64,000 nucleotides of DNA from Bradyrhizobium sp. CB82 (GCF_029714405.1 NZ_CP121651.1:186001-250000); one strand, 5' to 3'. Numbered from the stretch's first letter, positions 1-9,224 are shown. The notes: a model not told the origin generated them from the sequence alone. Program-made: numbers and translations.

Positions 1-59
1 GGGATATCGTCAAGTTTGCCGTCGACAAAAGCAGCACGATCCTGATCAGCGAAAGAAGA

Positions 60-480
60 CGGTTAGTTCAGATATCCGAGCGGTGTACCAAATATCCGTT
101 GGGGCAAGGCAAGATTGAGCAGGCCGTAACCATCATCGACACGACGACAGGCATATTGGCTTCTATTCGAGCTCGCCTTTGACCCGGGGCGAGAAAGAGC
201 GCCCGCGCAGTAAGCGATCTCCACGTCCGGAGATGACAGCGAAGGACTATTTGCAGATCCGCTTGGGACAAAAGCGCGCCCAGATCAGCCCAGTGAGTAG
301 CAGAGCACCATCGAGAACACCTTGATGGCGCTTTTTGTAAACCGGCGGCTCCAACCCTCCGGCGATGTAGGACCTGACTGTCTTTCGATCGACACCAAGT
401 TGCTGGGCGCAGGTGCTAACCGACAGACTTGGCGATGCAAATCCAGGATCATGACAAGTTCCCCGAGTTTGATCGCCGCG
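60..480 (-). pseudogene. IS21-family IstA transposase remnant
   Basis: Read on the minus strand, the right part encodes the typical IstA N-terminus (KLGELVMILDLHRQ), then in a shifted frame an HTH-like piece (QQLGVDRKTVRSYIAGGLEPP). The left part encodes scraps of the catalytic core (KVFSMVLCYS, then DLQIVLRCH). The pieces lie in different frames, and the part between the HTH and the core is missing. No IstB partner or inverted repeat is visible. This is a dead, internally deleted IS21 fragment. The IstA likeness rests on recognising these motifs by eye. Confidence 0.65.
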
Positions 481-733
481 CCCTCCCTGCTGCCTGCGGC
501 AGCAGCGTCAACGTCTCGGCGCCGGCCGACCATCCTGGGCATGCCGTGGACGGTCGGTCGTTACGAAAATTGGAATTTCAAACGCCACAAGTGGGGAGAA
601 TTAGTATGCCACTCACACAATGATCAGGCCGGTCTGCCTGCTCGATCGGCGGCCCCACGCTCCCGCGCGATAACTTATCGGAGATTCCCGTCGGGGTTGG
701 CCCGCTTGCCACCGCTGGGAGCGGGGGTATATT

Positions 734-1219
734 TTGTCGATGGCTGTCAGCTCGCCCGATCTGAAAGCGTTTTTACTTGCGACACCGTTCTTCGGTGGAC
801 TCTCAGACGCGAGTTGCGATCTCTTGGTCTCAATGCTGGTCGAGCGCCGCTTCGACGTCGGTGACACTGTCGTGGCGGAAGGAGAACCGGGCCGCTCAAT
901 GTTCGTTGTTCATTCCGGCGAGCTTGTGGTGAGCAAACTCGGTAGCTCGGGGCGCATAATTCGCATGGCGAGTCTTGGGCCGGGTGACTTTTTTGGCGAA
1001 ATGACGCTTATCGAGATGCAGAACCGATCAGCGACCATCGTCGCGCAGAGCCCAACCCTGCTGTACGAGATCACGGCTCGACAACTCTACGCGTACTACA
1101 AGGCGGACATCTACGCGTATGTGATGGTGATGCAGAATATCAACCGCGAGCTTTGTCGGCGGCTTCGCCGCGCCGACAATCGCATTGCGGAGCTGCAGAT
1201 GCGTCACGCGAGTCAATGA
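734..1219 (+). CDS. Cyclic nucleotide-binding (Crp-type sensor) domain protein without HTH
   Basis: A 161-residue protein made almost entirely of a cNMP-binding beta-roll. The phosphate-binding cassette is seen as FGEMTLIEMQNRSATI, with Glu89 and Arg98-Ser99 in the usual places. Crp/Fnr regulators are about 220-240 residues with a C-terminal winged helix; here the chain ends soon after the C-helix, so no DNA-binding domain is present. It is more likely a stand-alone cyclic-nucleotide sensor than a transcription factor. The start may be TTG 734 or ATG 740; the purine-rich GGGAGCGGGGG at 717-727 is spaced better for TTG. It has no operon partner. Confidence 0.8.
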   Translation: MSMAVSSPDLKAFLLATPFFGGLSDASCDLLVSMLVERRFDVGDTVVAEGEPGRSMFVVHSGELVVSKLGSSGRIIRMASLGPGDFFGEMTLIEMQNRSATIVAQSPTLLYEITARQLYAYYKADIYAYVMVMQNINRELCRRLRRADNRIAELQMRHASQ

Positions 1220-2060
1220 CGAAGTGACGTTTGTGTCCGGTCTCGGTGCGCAGGGACATCGCGTGCGAAAAGGCAACCAAGTATGCGCCTATTGCGTGCG
1301 GCGGATGGAGCAGACCACGCCGCAGTCTTACTAGGCCGCCATTCGCGGCGGGCGCAGTATTCAGGAGCGGCTCGTCATCATTGAGCGCCAAATAGTAGGG
1401 TCGATACAGACCAGCCAGGAGACGTAGGCGCACATTAACCAGATCTTTCGAGCGTTCGTCGAGCCGTGCGCATCGCTCCAACCTGTCAGGCCCGCGGGCT
1501 GAGATTGCGGCGGTATATTGGTGTTGCTGCGGCGGCTTATAGGTCAGAGGATCTGCGGTTTCCTATTGAGGCGCGCCACAGGCAAGGCGCTGCGGCCCCA
1601 AGATGAAGCAGGTCTTGTCACCACTCGACAGCCACATCGCGTTGCAGCGCGAGACAAAAGCCCCTGGAGGAACAGGATCCCATCCCGATGAATCAACCTT
1701 CGCGATCTGCGCTCGAAATGCAAAAGACCCGCTAGGGCCTTGAGCATGGGAGATGTCATCTGCGGGCTCAAGGCCCCGAGGGAGCAAGTACCTCCCTCTC
1801 CACGTTCCACTCCCTTCTATGGGAGAGTTTAGAAGACCTCCGTCAAGGAAGCCCATAACGAACGGAAACCATTGGCAGGAGCTATCCAGCCAGCAAGCCT
1901 GTCCTTTTTAGACGTTCGATTGCAATGGGCCATGGATAAGCCCCTGGGGAGCTCTAGCTTCAATCACGTCATCGATTATGTCCCCGCGTTGGTGTAGCTG
2001 GCGGCGGGTCACCGCGTTCGCCGGCTGGAGCCGGGCAGGTCAGCTGGCGATAGCCCGAAG
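1220..2060. other. About 840 bp without a recognisable gene
   Basis: Open frames exist on both strands, but none shows a convincing domain, signal peptide or ribosome binding site. The only structure noted is the inverted repeat at 1735-1776. It may be diverged remains of transferred DNA. Confidence 0.5.
1735..1776. repeat. Perfect 11-bp inverted repeat (hairpin)
   Basis: GGGCCTTGAGC (1735-1745) and its exact complement GCTCAAGGCCC (1766-1776) are separated by 20 bases. No T-run follows, so a simple terminator is unlikely. It could be the stem of a small mobile element or an RNA structure. Confidence 0.6.
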
Positions 2061-2072
2061 GCTGACGGCCGG

Positions 2073-2098
2073 ATCATCGCCCAACGGGGCGATGATTT
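2073..2098. terminator. Terminator-like stem-loop just upstream of a group II intron end
   Basis: A 10-bp stem ATCATCGCCC / GGGCGATGAT closes a four-base loop AACG and is followed by a short T stretch. The GTGCG intron start lies only 9 bases downstream. Class C group II introns are known to insert behind such terminator stems, so this may be the insertion target. The gene it once terminated is not visible. Confidence 0.55.
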
Positions 2099-2105
2099 CC
2101 AGCGT

Positions 2106-2505
2106 GTGCGCCCGGCATGGGCATTGACTTGGAGGTGGAAGTCCTCCCGTGAGCTGGTCACAGCGAGCGAAGTGAAGCGCAGAGCGTCGGACCGTGAGGC
2201 TGGCGTGAAGGAAGCGTGGAGCGAAGCTGCGGGCCGACGAACAGGAACCGGATAGAAGGCGGAACCAAGCAGGGCGAGCGGGCACGCAACCGCAAAGCTC
2301 TCGTGACCAAGGCAAGGCGACGTAGATCCGGCGGTCGTGCAGTGAAGGTCGATGTTCTTACCCGGGGGAGATCTCGCCTTGCCCCTGAAGGGGCGACGAC
2401 GGCCGTGAGGCCTTTGGAGCGAGAAGTCAGCAGAGGCCATAGTAGCGGCGCAAGCTGCGAAGGGCCGAACGATAGGAAGGGCGAGAACGGCGCATAGGAG
2501 ACACA
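2106..2505 (+). ncRNA. Group II intron RNA, 5' part (truncated)
   Basis: The segment begins with the conserved GTGCG and continues with GGAGGTGGAAGTCCTCC and, near 2430-2450, AAGTCAGCAGAGGCCATAGT, a string typical of the intron RNA ahead of the maturase gene. The RNA stops near 2505, where protein-coding scraps of other genes begin, and no domain V/VI was found next to it. It may belong to a different intron from the maturase at 2857, since 350 bp of foreign sequence separates them. Folding was not computed. Confidence 0.6.
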
Positions 2506-2515
2506 TTGCAGCTTG

Positions 2516-2590
2516 GAGCTGGGATCGATGGGGCGCGATTTCATTCGTGACATCGTCCAGGCCGATCTCGATGCGGGCAGGCGCTGCCGA
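2516..2590 (+). pseudogene. Fragment resembling the glutaminyl-tRNA synthetase N-terminus
   Basis: The frame here reads GRDFIRDIVQADLDAGR, which resembles the first residues of alphaproteobacterial GlnRS. It then loses similarity before the HIGH-motif region. It is a scrap of about 20 codons between intron RNA and a lexA scrap. The match is short, so the assignment is tentative. Confidence 0.45.
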
Positions 2591-2611
2591 GATCACGCTG
2601 AAAATCATCTG

Positions 2612-2765
2612 TCGCATGGCTCGTTGCGCTGGATCAACGCCATGTCGCCATCCAGGATGCCAGCATCGACCATCGAATCGCCGCGCACTTCGAGCGCGTA
2701 GTGCTCGCCCGAGCCGAGCATGTCCGGAGGGACGCTGATGGTGTGGCTACGGGTTTGCAATGCCT
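2612..2765 (-). pseudogene. lexA: LexA repressor fragment (catalytic core part)
   Basis: The minus strand encodes about 50 residues of LexA, including [20 protein letters not shown] and [20 protein letters not shown]. The GDSM motif holds the catalytic serine of self-cleavage. The N-terminal DNA-binding domain and the C-terminal end with the catalytic lysine are absent, so this cannot be a working repressor; a complete lexA presumably exists elsewhere. It lies antisense to the neighbouring intron maturase. Confidence 0.8.
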
Positions 2766-2856
2766 CGGGCGTGCGCACCACGCCGTGCGGCGTGGTCAGG
2801 CGGCCGGTGCGCGCATTGCCATCGGTTGCGAGCCGCCCATGCACCTCGGGGGAATT

Positions 2857-4039
2857 ATGCCACGGAAGTCGGATGAAGGTCCGAGCGCTCGAGCGGCCAA
2901 GGCGGTGAAGCCGCAGGGACCAGTCGCGCGTGTGGAAGCGCCCTTGACTGGTGGTGGAAACGAGCGCCTGGGAAGCAGCGACCTGATGGAGCGGGTGTGT
3001 GAACGCCCCAACCTTCAGGCTGCATTGAAGCGTGTTCGACAGAATGCGGGAAGTTGCGGCATTGATGGGATGACGGTCGAAGAGCTGCCCGACCATCTGC
3101 GGAAGCACTGGGTGCGGCTGCGCGAGGAATTGCTCGCCGGACGCTACCAGCCGCAGCCGGTGAGACGGGTGGTCATTCCGAAGCCCGGCGGGGGCGAGCG
3201 CGAGCTTGGCATCCCGACGGTGCTCGACCGCTTCATCCAGCAGGCCCTGCTGGGTGTCCTGCAACCGCTGTTTGACCCGACCTTCTCGGATGCGAGCTAC
3301 GGCTTCCGGCCCGGACGGAGTGCGCACGACGCGGTACGTCGCGCGCAGGCCTACGTGCAGGAGGGCCGCAGCTTCGTCGTGGATGTCGACCTGGAGAAGT
3401 TCTTCGACCGGGTCAACCACGACATGCTGATGGGAAGGTTGGCCAAGCGGATTGCGGACCCTCGGGTGCTGCGGCTGATCCGCCGCTACCTCAATGCGGG
3501 CGTGCTCGCGGACGGGGTGGTGATCGAGCGGGAGGAAGGCACGCCGCAGGGCGGCCCGCTCTCGCCGCTATTGGCCAACGTGCTGTTGGACGAGGTCGAC
3601 AAGGAGCTGGAGCGACGGGGCCACGCCTTCGTCCGTTACGCTGACGATCTGAACGTCTATGTTCGGACGCAGCGCGCGGGCGAGCGGGTGATGGCCTCGC
3701 TGCGCAAGCAGTTCGGAAAGCTGAAGCTCCGCGTCAACGAGGCCAAGAGCAAGGTGAGACGTGCCACGGCATCGAAGTTCCTCGGCTTCTCGTTCTGGGT
3801 GGCCGCGGGGCGGACGATCCGGCGGCGCGTCGCACCACAGGCCATCAAGCGTATGAAGGAGCGCGTGCGAGAGCTGACCCGGCGCAGCGCCGGACAGAAG
3901 CCTTGCGCAACTCGGCAAAGCGCTCGGAGTGTATCTGAAGGGCTGGAAGGCCTACTTCCAACTTGCGGACACACCACGGGCGTTTGCGGACATCGACGGC
4001 TGGGTCCGTCACCGCCTCCGGGCGGTGCAACTCAAGTAG
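2857..4039 (+). pseudogene. ltrA: Group II intron reverse transcriptase/maturase, frameshifted and truncated
   Basis: ATG 2857 follows a CGGGGGA ribosome binding site. The protein has the reverse transcriptase blocks ([50 protein letters not shown]) and the catalytic YADD (VRYADDLNVY). At about 3895 the frame breaks; the maturase/thumb region continues one frame over (LAQLGKALGVYLKGWKAYFQ, then WVRHRLRAVQLK) to a stop at 4037-4039. Maturases usually run further, so the 3' end is lost as well. The style is that of class C enzymes without an endonuclease domain, which is an inference. It is not expected to be functional. Confidence 0.85.
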
Positions 4040-4328
4040 TTTTGCAGCCTGAAGATCGGCACGACTGATCCGAGGGGAGCTTGCCATCGGGGCGCAGAAG
4101 TCACGCCACAGCCTTGTATTCGGTCGATCCGTGTGGGGATCGCAACCACGATGCAGTCATACGCATCATCGGCGAAGCTCCGGGGCGGCGGGCCCATTCT
4201 GCACAGCGGCATTTGAAGCCATGGTTTTAGGTCGGGGCACCGCCACCTCGGATTTATCGGCAGACCCGAGCACACGGGGCTGCCAAACCGTTTGTGCTAT
4301 ATCGTTGCTCTCTTGCCCATGCTGTCGT
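4040..4328. other. Unassigned junction between the intron remnant and an IS110 remnant
   Basis: About 290 bp beginning exactly where the maturase similarity ends. No intron domain V and no convincing gene was seen. It may include the 3' non-coding end of the adjacent IS110 element. Confidence 0.4.
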
Positions 4329-5035
4329 TCATGATGCCGGACGTAACACGACGCCCTGCGGAACCTCGCCCCTTGTCACGAGACGCCAGAGGGCGATGAG
4401 CAGCTTACGCGCCAGCGCCACAATCATCGTCTTGCGTGTGCTGGCGCGTCCGTCGGCGGTTCGCGCCGCGAACCATTGGGCCAGGGCGCTGTTCTTTTGG
4501 AACCTGATAAAACGCCAAGCCAGCTGGATCATGCCGCCGGATTCTGGTGCTCACGGTTTGGTCGCCTCGCGTCCTCCTCGATCGTCGGGATCGCCACCAT
4601 GCTGCAATGGCGCCTCTCGCCGCGCAGCCAGCCGAGAAAGACGCGCATCAGAAGTTCCGTATCGAGACGATCGGTCTTCGCGCGCCGGTGTTCGCGCGAC
4701 ACCGCGATGCTGGTGGGATGGATGACGTAGGCCTCAACATCGCGCGCCCGCAGCCAGCGCGCGAGCCAGAAACCGTCGCGGCCAGCCTCAAAGGCGACGA
4801 CGATACGCTTGATGTTGCGCCCAGCCTTGCCGGCTTCGCGGCGCCAACGATGCAAGAGCTTCAGCAACGTTTCCTCGTTGGCGTCGAATTTCTTAAGTGG
4901 CTGGCGTTCGATGCCGGGAACGAGTGCCGCAACCAGCCACTTCGTTTGGCTCATCTCGATCACGGCGATGATTGTGCTATCCTGCTCGAGAGCGGTGAGG
5001 GACCTGCTCGCGTCAAAACGAAAATGTTGCGACAT
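4329..5035 (-). pseudogene. IS110-family transposase with internal deletion
   Basis: From ATG 5035 on the minus strand the frame encodes an N-terminal DEDD-type region (STIIAVIEMSQTKW, VAFEAGRDGFWLARWLRARD, HRRAKTDRLDTELL) of about 150 residues. It then shifts near 4530 into an approximately 65-residue C-terminus (MIQLAWRFIRFQKNSALAQW, ASTRKTMIVALARKLLIALW). The middle, including most of the Ser-containing Tnp_20-like domain, is missing. This is a deletion derivative of an IS110-type element unlike the intact one at 47.6 kb. Confidence 0.8.
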
Positions 5036-5120
5036 GGGTGAGCTCCATCGGTAGCCGTTGAACAGCGCCCATGGTGCCACGTCCTCGCCGCTCGCCCCAT
5101 AGCATCTGCACACAAGCGGA

Positions 5121-5501
5121 CTAAGCCGCCCGGTGCAACTCATCGATTTCCTCGCGCAACAGCCCGAAGTCGATCGGCTTGGTCAGCAGCCCAGCAGCCC
5201 CGAGTTCGGCAGCTTTCTTCTTTGTCGCTTCATCGCCGTAGGCCGTGATCATGATCACGGGCGCGTTCGGCCGCGCCGCCTTCACCTTCGGCAGCATTTC
5301 AAGCCCGCTCATGCCGGGCATGTTGATGTCCGACAGGATCAGTAAGGGATCGGCGATCGTCTTCGCGTGCTCCAGCGCCTCGGGCGCTGACGCCGCAAAC
5401 TCCATGACAAAACGTCCGGAGCGAATGTCGCGACGGAATTGCTGGCGAAACAGGTGTTCCACGTCGGGTTCGTCATCGACCACAAGGATATAGGTGCTCA
5501 A
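5121..5501 (-). CDS. Single-domain (CheY-like) response regulator
   Basis: A 126-residue receiver domain with nothing attached. The acidic pair Asp9-Asp10, phospho-acceptor Asp58 (ILSDINMPGMSG), Thr86 and Lys108 (LLTKPID) are all present. It starts 25 bases after the stop of the histidine kinase upstream on the same strand, so the two are almost certainly co-transcribed and form a pair. With no output domain it probably acts by protein contact or within a phosphorelay; the downstream target is not in the window. Confidence 0.93.
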   Translation of the reverse strand: MSTYILVVDDEPDVEHLFRQQFRRDIRSGRFVMEFAASAPEALEHAKTIADPLLILSDINMPGMSGLEMLPKVKAARPNAPVIMITAYGDEATKKKAAELGAAGLLTKPIDFGLLREEIDELHRAA

Positions 5502-5525
5502 TCTCTCTGCCCCTGCTTCTGGTCG

Positions 5526-7388
5526 CTAAGGCATGACACGCGGCAACGTAATGATGAATTCTGTAAATGAACCGGGTTCAGTCACAACTTCAATCGTACC
5601 TCCGTGCTGTTTCACCACGATGTCGTGGCTCATGGACAGCCCGAGCCCGGTACCTTCACCGGCCGGTTTTGTCGTGAAGAACGGGTCGAAAATCTTCTCC
5701 TGGATGTCGAGCGGGATGCCCATACCATTGTCGCGGATACGCACTTCGACCCTGTCGCCCAGATTTCGTGTTACCGCCTTCAACCTCGGTTCAAAGCCGT
5801 TGTCGGCCGCCCCTGTGCGCTGGGTTGCGGCATAAAACCCGTTCGAGATCAGGTTCAAAAGCGCCCGGGTGACCTCCTGCGCGTAGACGTCGGCAACCCC
5901 GACCGCCGGATCGAAATCGCGCTCCAGCGTGATGTTGAAACCCCGTTTCTCTGCGCGGGCTCCATGGTAGGCGAGGTTGAGGCTCTCGTCGACGATCGCG
6001 TTGATCTCGACTGGCCGATGCTCACCCGAGCCCTCGCGAGAATGCAGCAGCATGTTCTTGACGATGGAGTCGGCGCGTTGACCGTGCTGCACGACCCTTC
6101 CGAGGTTGTCCTTCAACGTGCCGGTCAGCTCTTTGACTTCCTCGCGGACCTTGCCAGGCAGTACGACTGGCTTGAGTACCTCGTTCAACTCGTCCGTCAA
6201 CTCGGATGAGACTGCGGCAAAATTGTTCACGAAATTGAGCGGGTTCTTGATTTCGTGCGCAATGCCGGCGGTCAGCTGCCCGAGTGCCGCCATCTTCTGT
6301 GCATGGACCAGGCTCGCTTGCGCCATCTGCAACTGGTGCAACGCCGTTTCGGCGGCGTCTCGCGCCGTACGAATCGCCTCCTCGGCCCGCTTGCGCTCTG
6401 TGATATCGCTGTAAATGAGCACGAAGCCACCGCCAGGCACCGGATTGCGGCGCACCTCGATCACGCGGCCATCAGGCCGCGTGCGCTCAAAGCGCAGCTC
6501 CCGCCGCGGGGCTTCGACGGTGCGGCTCAGTTGAACTTCGAGATCAGCAGAAACGTACTCGCCGCGATCGGCAAGATAGCGGAAGAACTTGGCAAAGCTC
6601 GGCCGTTCCGCAAGAAAGGCGTCGGGCAGATCGAGCATCTTCTGGAAATTGCGGTTCCACGCCGTAAGTCGCGCCGCAGCGTCGAACATGACCACGCCGT
6701 CGCCCATATTGTCGAAGGTGACGCGCAGCTCTGCCTGGCGCTCGCGCAGCTCCTCAAACAGGCGCGCATTCTCAATCGCTATTACGGCTTGGTCAGCAAA
6801 GGTCGTGGCGAGTTCGATCTCTTTATCCGTGAAGGACTCGACGCGCGTCCGCGCAATGCTATACACGCCTATCAGCGTATCCTCTCGAAGCAACGGAATG
6901 CCGAGAGTCGTGCGGTAGCCTGCGATTTCCTGCCCTTCACTGAGAGTGTATTCCGGATCTTGCAAGACGTCGGGAATGAGGACGGCTCGACGCTCCAACG
7001 CGGCCCGACCGGACGTCGAGCCGCGACCGGGAATGAAGGGATTGTTGCGGAAGAAATCTCTTGCCTCTGCCGAAAGACCGCAATCTGCGACCAGATGCCA
7101 GAGATCATGGCGCAGATGGAACATATACACCTGGTCTGCCCGGCAGAGGCGCGCCACTGTTTGCACCAGGGTGTGGAGCACGGACCCAAGTTCGACCGTG
7201 GAACGGCTGATGACCTTGAGCACTTCGGCGGTGGCGCTCTGCTGCTCCCGCGTCTCTTTCAACTCGCGGGAGAGAATGCCGACCTGCTTTTGCAAATCGG
7301 CAACGGAAGGGGCCACAATCGCGCGAGCCTGGGGCCTATTCGCGCGCCGACCCTTCATCGGTTTCTCGCTTCCACCACGTTGTTGCAT
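5526..7388 (-). CDS. GAF-PAS sensor histidine kinase
   Basis: A soluble, probably cytoplasmic hybrid-free kinase of 620 residues. In order: an N-terminal coiled segment, a GAF domain (about 65-210), a PAS domain (about 220-333), a HisKA-type dimerisation domain with the phospho-histidine in GIAHEIKNPLNF (about residue 378), and the HATPase with N box NLISNGFYAA, G1 DNGMGIP and G2 GEGTGLGLS. No membrane segment is seen, so it senses an internal signal. ATG 7388 is preferred over the upstream in-frame ATG because GAGGGGAGCGAA precedes it. It is followed directly by its receiver partner. Confidence 0.92.
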   Translation of the reverse strand: MQQRGGSEKPMKGRRANRPQARAIVAPSVADLQKQVGILSRELKETREQQSATAEVLKVISRSTVELGSVLHTLVQTVARLCRADQVYMFHLRHDLWHLVADCGLSAEARDFFRNNPFIPGRGSTSGRAALERRAVLIPDVLQDPEYTLSEGQEIAGYRTTLGIPLLREDTLIGVYSIARTRVESFTDKEIELATTFADQAVIAIENARLFEELRERQAELRVTFDNMGDGVVMFDAAARLTAWNRNFQKMLDLPDAFLAERPSFAKFFRYLADRGEYVSADLEVQLSRTVEAPRRELRFERTRPDGRVIEVRRNPVPGGGFVLIYSDITERKRAEEAIRTARDAAETALHQLQMAQASLVHAQKMAALGQLTAGIAHEIKNPLNFVNNFAAVSSELTDELNEVLKPVVLPGKVREEVKELTGTLKDNLGRVVQHGQRADSIVKNMLLHSREGSGEHRPVEINAIVDESLNLAYHGARAEKRGFNITLERDFDPAVGVADVYAQEVTRALLNLISNGFYAATQRTGAADNGFEPRLKAVTRNLGDRVEVRIRDNGMGIPLDIQEKIFDPFFTTKPAGEGTGLGLSMSHDIVVKQHGGTIEVVTEPGSFTEFIITLPRVMP

Positions 7389-7916
7389 TTCGCTCCCCTC
7401 GGGCGGGTCACGACAAGGCTCAATCTTATGCAAATCCTGCGTTTCCCGCTACGGCAAGAAGTCTGCCTTGGGTCACGAGCCGTAATACCTGCTGCGAGCA
7501 ATCAAGTCGGCTCTGCCTCTGACAGGAGACCTCAGCGATACCCGCTAGATCTGTCGCAAAGGGCAAAAATGCGAAAAACTCAACGTGAGTAAATCCAATC
7601 CGCTATGCGCCCTTGAACAGACCTCAATGAGGCGTGCCGCCACTTCGCTGACGGGCACAAAGGCTGACATCACGCGCGGCTCTCCGCTGGGATCACAATA
7701 AGTTGGGCAGGACGATTAACTGGGTTGCGCGGGCAGGGGATCGCCTACTCGATGAGGGGATCGCAGTCTCGCTTGGTCAGTTTCGGGCCCAGGCCTCTAT
7801 ACTGAGAGTGCTGAGTGTGCCAAGCGCTAGCCTGTTTGGAACTTTTCCCGCCCGGCATGGTGTGGCATGATGCCACAAACAAGAGCCGGAAGAGGCCTGG
7901 CCAGAGGGAGGATCCA
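7389..7916. other. Intergenic region between divergent kinase and ABC transporter operons
   Basis: About 530 bp with no convincing gene. It must hold the promoters for the minus-strand kinase pair and for the plus-strand ABC importer. The palindromic TGTGGCATGATGCCACA at 7860-7876 is a 17-base dyad that could be an operator for the importer operon, lying about 40 bp before its start codon. Confidence 0.5.
7860..7876. promoter_or_regulatory. Dyad-symmetric candidate operator before the ABC importer
   Basis: TGTGGCATGATGCCACA is a palindrome of two 8-base arms around one central base. It sits about 40 bp upstream of the binding-protein start. The symmetry is seen directly; the regulatory role is inferred from its place. 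Confidence 0.45.
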
Positions 7917-9224
7917 ATGATGGATGAGCGTACCTCGCTGTCTCGGCGGAAGCTACTGCACACGCTGGCGGGTGCCGGCGTCATCGCTGCGGCCGATCTG
8001 GCCTGGTGGGATGCTCCGTTCATTGCCCCCCGCAAGGCTTGGGGCGCCGAGCCGGTCCGCTTTCAATGGAGCGTTCCCGAGCCGACGCGCATCGCGCTGA
8101 TGAACTCGCTGGTCGAGCGCTTCAATCAGTCACAACAGGATTTCGCGGTGCAGATCGAATATGTGCCGCAGGCACAAGCACGTCAGAAGCTCATCAGCGC
8201 GATCACTGGCGGAAGCCCGCCCGATCTCTGCCAGGTCTGGGACAACTGGGTCGGCCAGTTCAACGGCATGGGCGCCGTCGAAGACATCACCGCGCGCGCG
8301 AAGACCTGGAAGCACTACGCGGATGTCGTGCCGACCGCCTGGCAGACCGTCACCATCAACAGCAAGATCATCTCGCTGCCGCTCGCCGTGACGCTCGACG
8401 GAATTTACTACCGCACCGACCGTCTGAAAGAGCTCGGCCTCAAGGAGCCGACACCGGACTGGACCTGGGACGAGTTCCTCGCCATCGCGAATGCCTTCAC
8501 CAAGGCGGACAAGAACCAGTACGGCTACGGGATGCGCGGCAGCGGCACCTGGGCGCTGCTCTATCCGACCGAGTTCGCCTACGCCAACGGGGCAGAAGTG
8601 CTCAAGGACGGCAAGGTGGTGATCAATTCCAAGGAAGCCGTCGACGCGGTTGCCTGGTATCTCGACCTCGCGCTCAAGCACAAGGTCACGCCGCCGAGCG
8701 CGGCGACCGACGGCTTTGTCGAAATCGTCGAAACCTTCGGGCGTGGCGTCACTAGCATGTACCAGCACAATTCGGGCTCGAGCGGCCAGCAGAAGAAAAA
8801 CGTTGGCGACGACAAATTCGCCACGCTGCCTTTGCCGATCGGTCCGGCGAAGAAGCGCGCCTCATTCTGGTTCTCCGAGACGCTTACCATGTTCAAAGGC
8901 GCGAAGAACAAGGAAGGCGCCTGGCAGTTCATGAGCTTCATGCTCGATGATGAGCCGAGCCTCAAATACAACACGACCCTCGGCCTGTTGCCGGCGCGCA
9001 AGTCGATCCTCGACAGGCCGGAATTTTCCAAAGACCCCGCGCTCGCCGGCTTCGTGCAGTCCTTCCCGATCGGCATCGTCAGCCCTTACCTCGCCTATCC
9101 CGGCTGGGGCGGCAAGATCGACTCGGACGGCGTACCGCTCATTCAACAGGCAATGCTTGGAAAGATCTCCGCAAAGGAGTGCCTCGACCGCTTCGCCGAC
9201 ATCTTGAAGAAGGAGATGACGTAA
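7917..9224 (+). CDS. Carbohydrate-type ABC transporter substrate-binding protein
   Basis: A 435-residue extracytoplasmic solute-binding protein of the family-1 (maltose/glycerol-phosphate type) fold. The N-terminus has a Tat-like signal (SRRKLLHTLAGAGVIAAA). Family hallmarks include GGSPPDLCQVWDNWVGQFNG and PDWTWDEFLAIANAFTKADK. ATG 7917 follows GGGAGGAT; the next codon is also ATG (7920). It heads an operon with two permeases (15-base gap to the first). The ligand cannot be read from the sequence; a sugar or polyol is the usual choice for this family. Confidence 0.9.
   Translation: MMDERTSLSRRKLLHTLAGAGVIAAADLAWWDAPFIAPRKAWGAEPVRFQWSVPEPTRIALMNSLVERFNQSQQDFAVQIEYVPQAQARQKLISAITGGSPPDLCQVWDNWVGQFNGMGAVEDITARAKTWKHYADVVPTAWQTVTINSKIISLPLAVTLDGIYYRTDRLKELGLKEPTPDWTWDEFLAIANAFTKADKNQYGYGMRGSGTWALLYPTEFAYANGAEVLKDGKVVINSKEAVDAVAWYLDLALKHKVTPPSAATDGFVEIVETFGRGVTSMYQHNSGSSGQQKKNVGDDKFATLPLPIGPAKKRASFWFSETLTMFKGAKNKEGAWQFMSFMLDDEPSLKYNTTLGLLPARKSILDRPEFSKDPALAGFVQSFPIGIVSPYLAYPGWGGKIDSDGVPLIQQAMLGKISAKECLDRFADILKKEMT

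Noticed and set aside
1028..1481. Minus-strand frames over and behind the cyclic-nucleotide-binding gene
   Set aside because: They read as Arg-rich low-information sequence and overlap a clear plus-strand gene.
6255..7592. A 445-residue plus-strand frame antisense to the histidine kinase
   Set aside because: It has no domain and covers a clearly functional kinase on the other strand; GC-rich codon bias explains the lack of stops.
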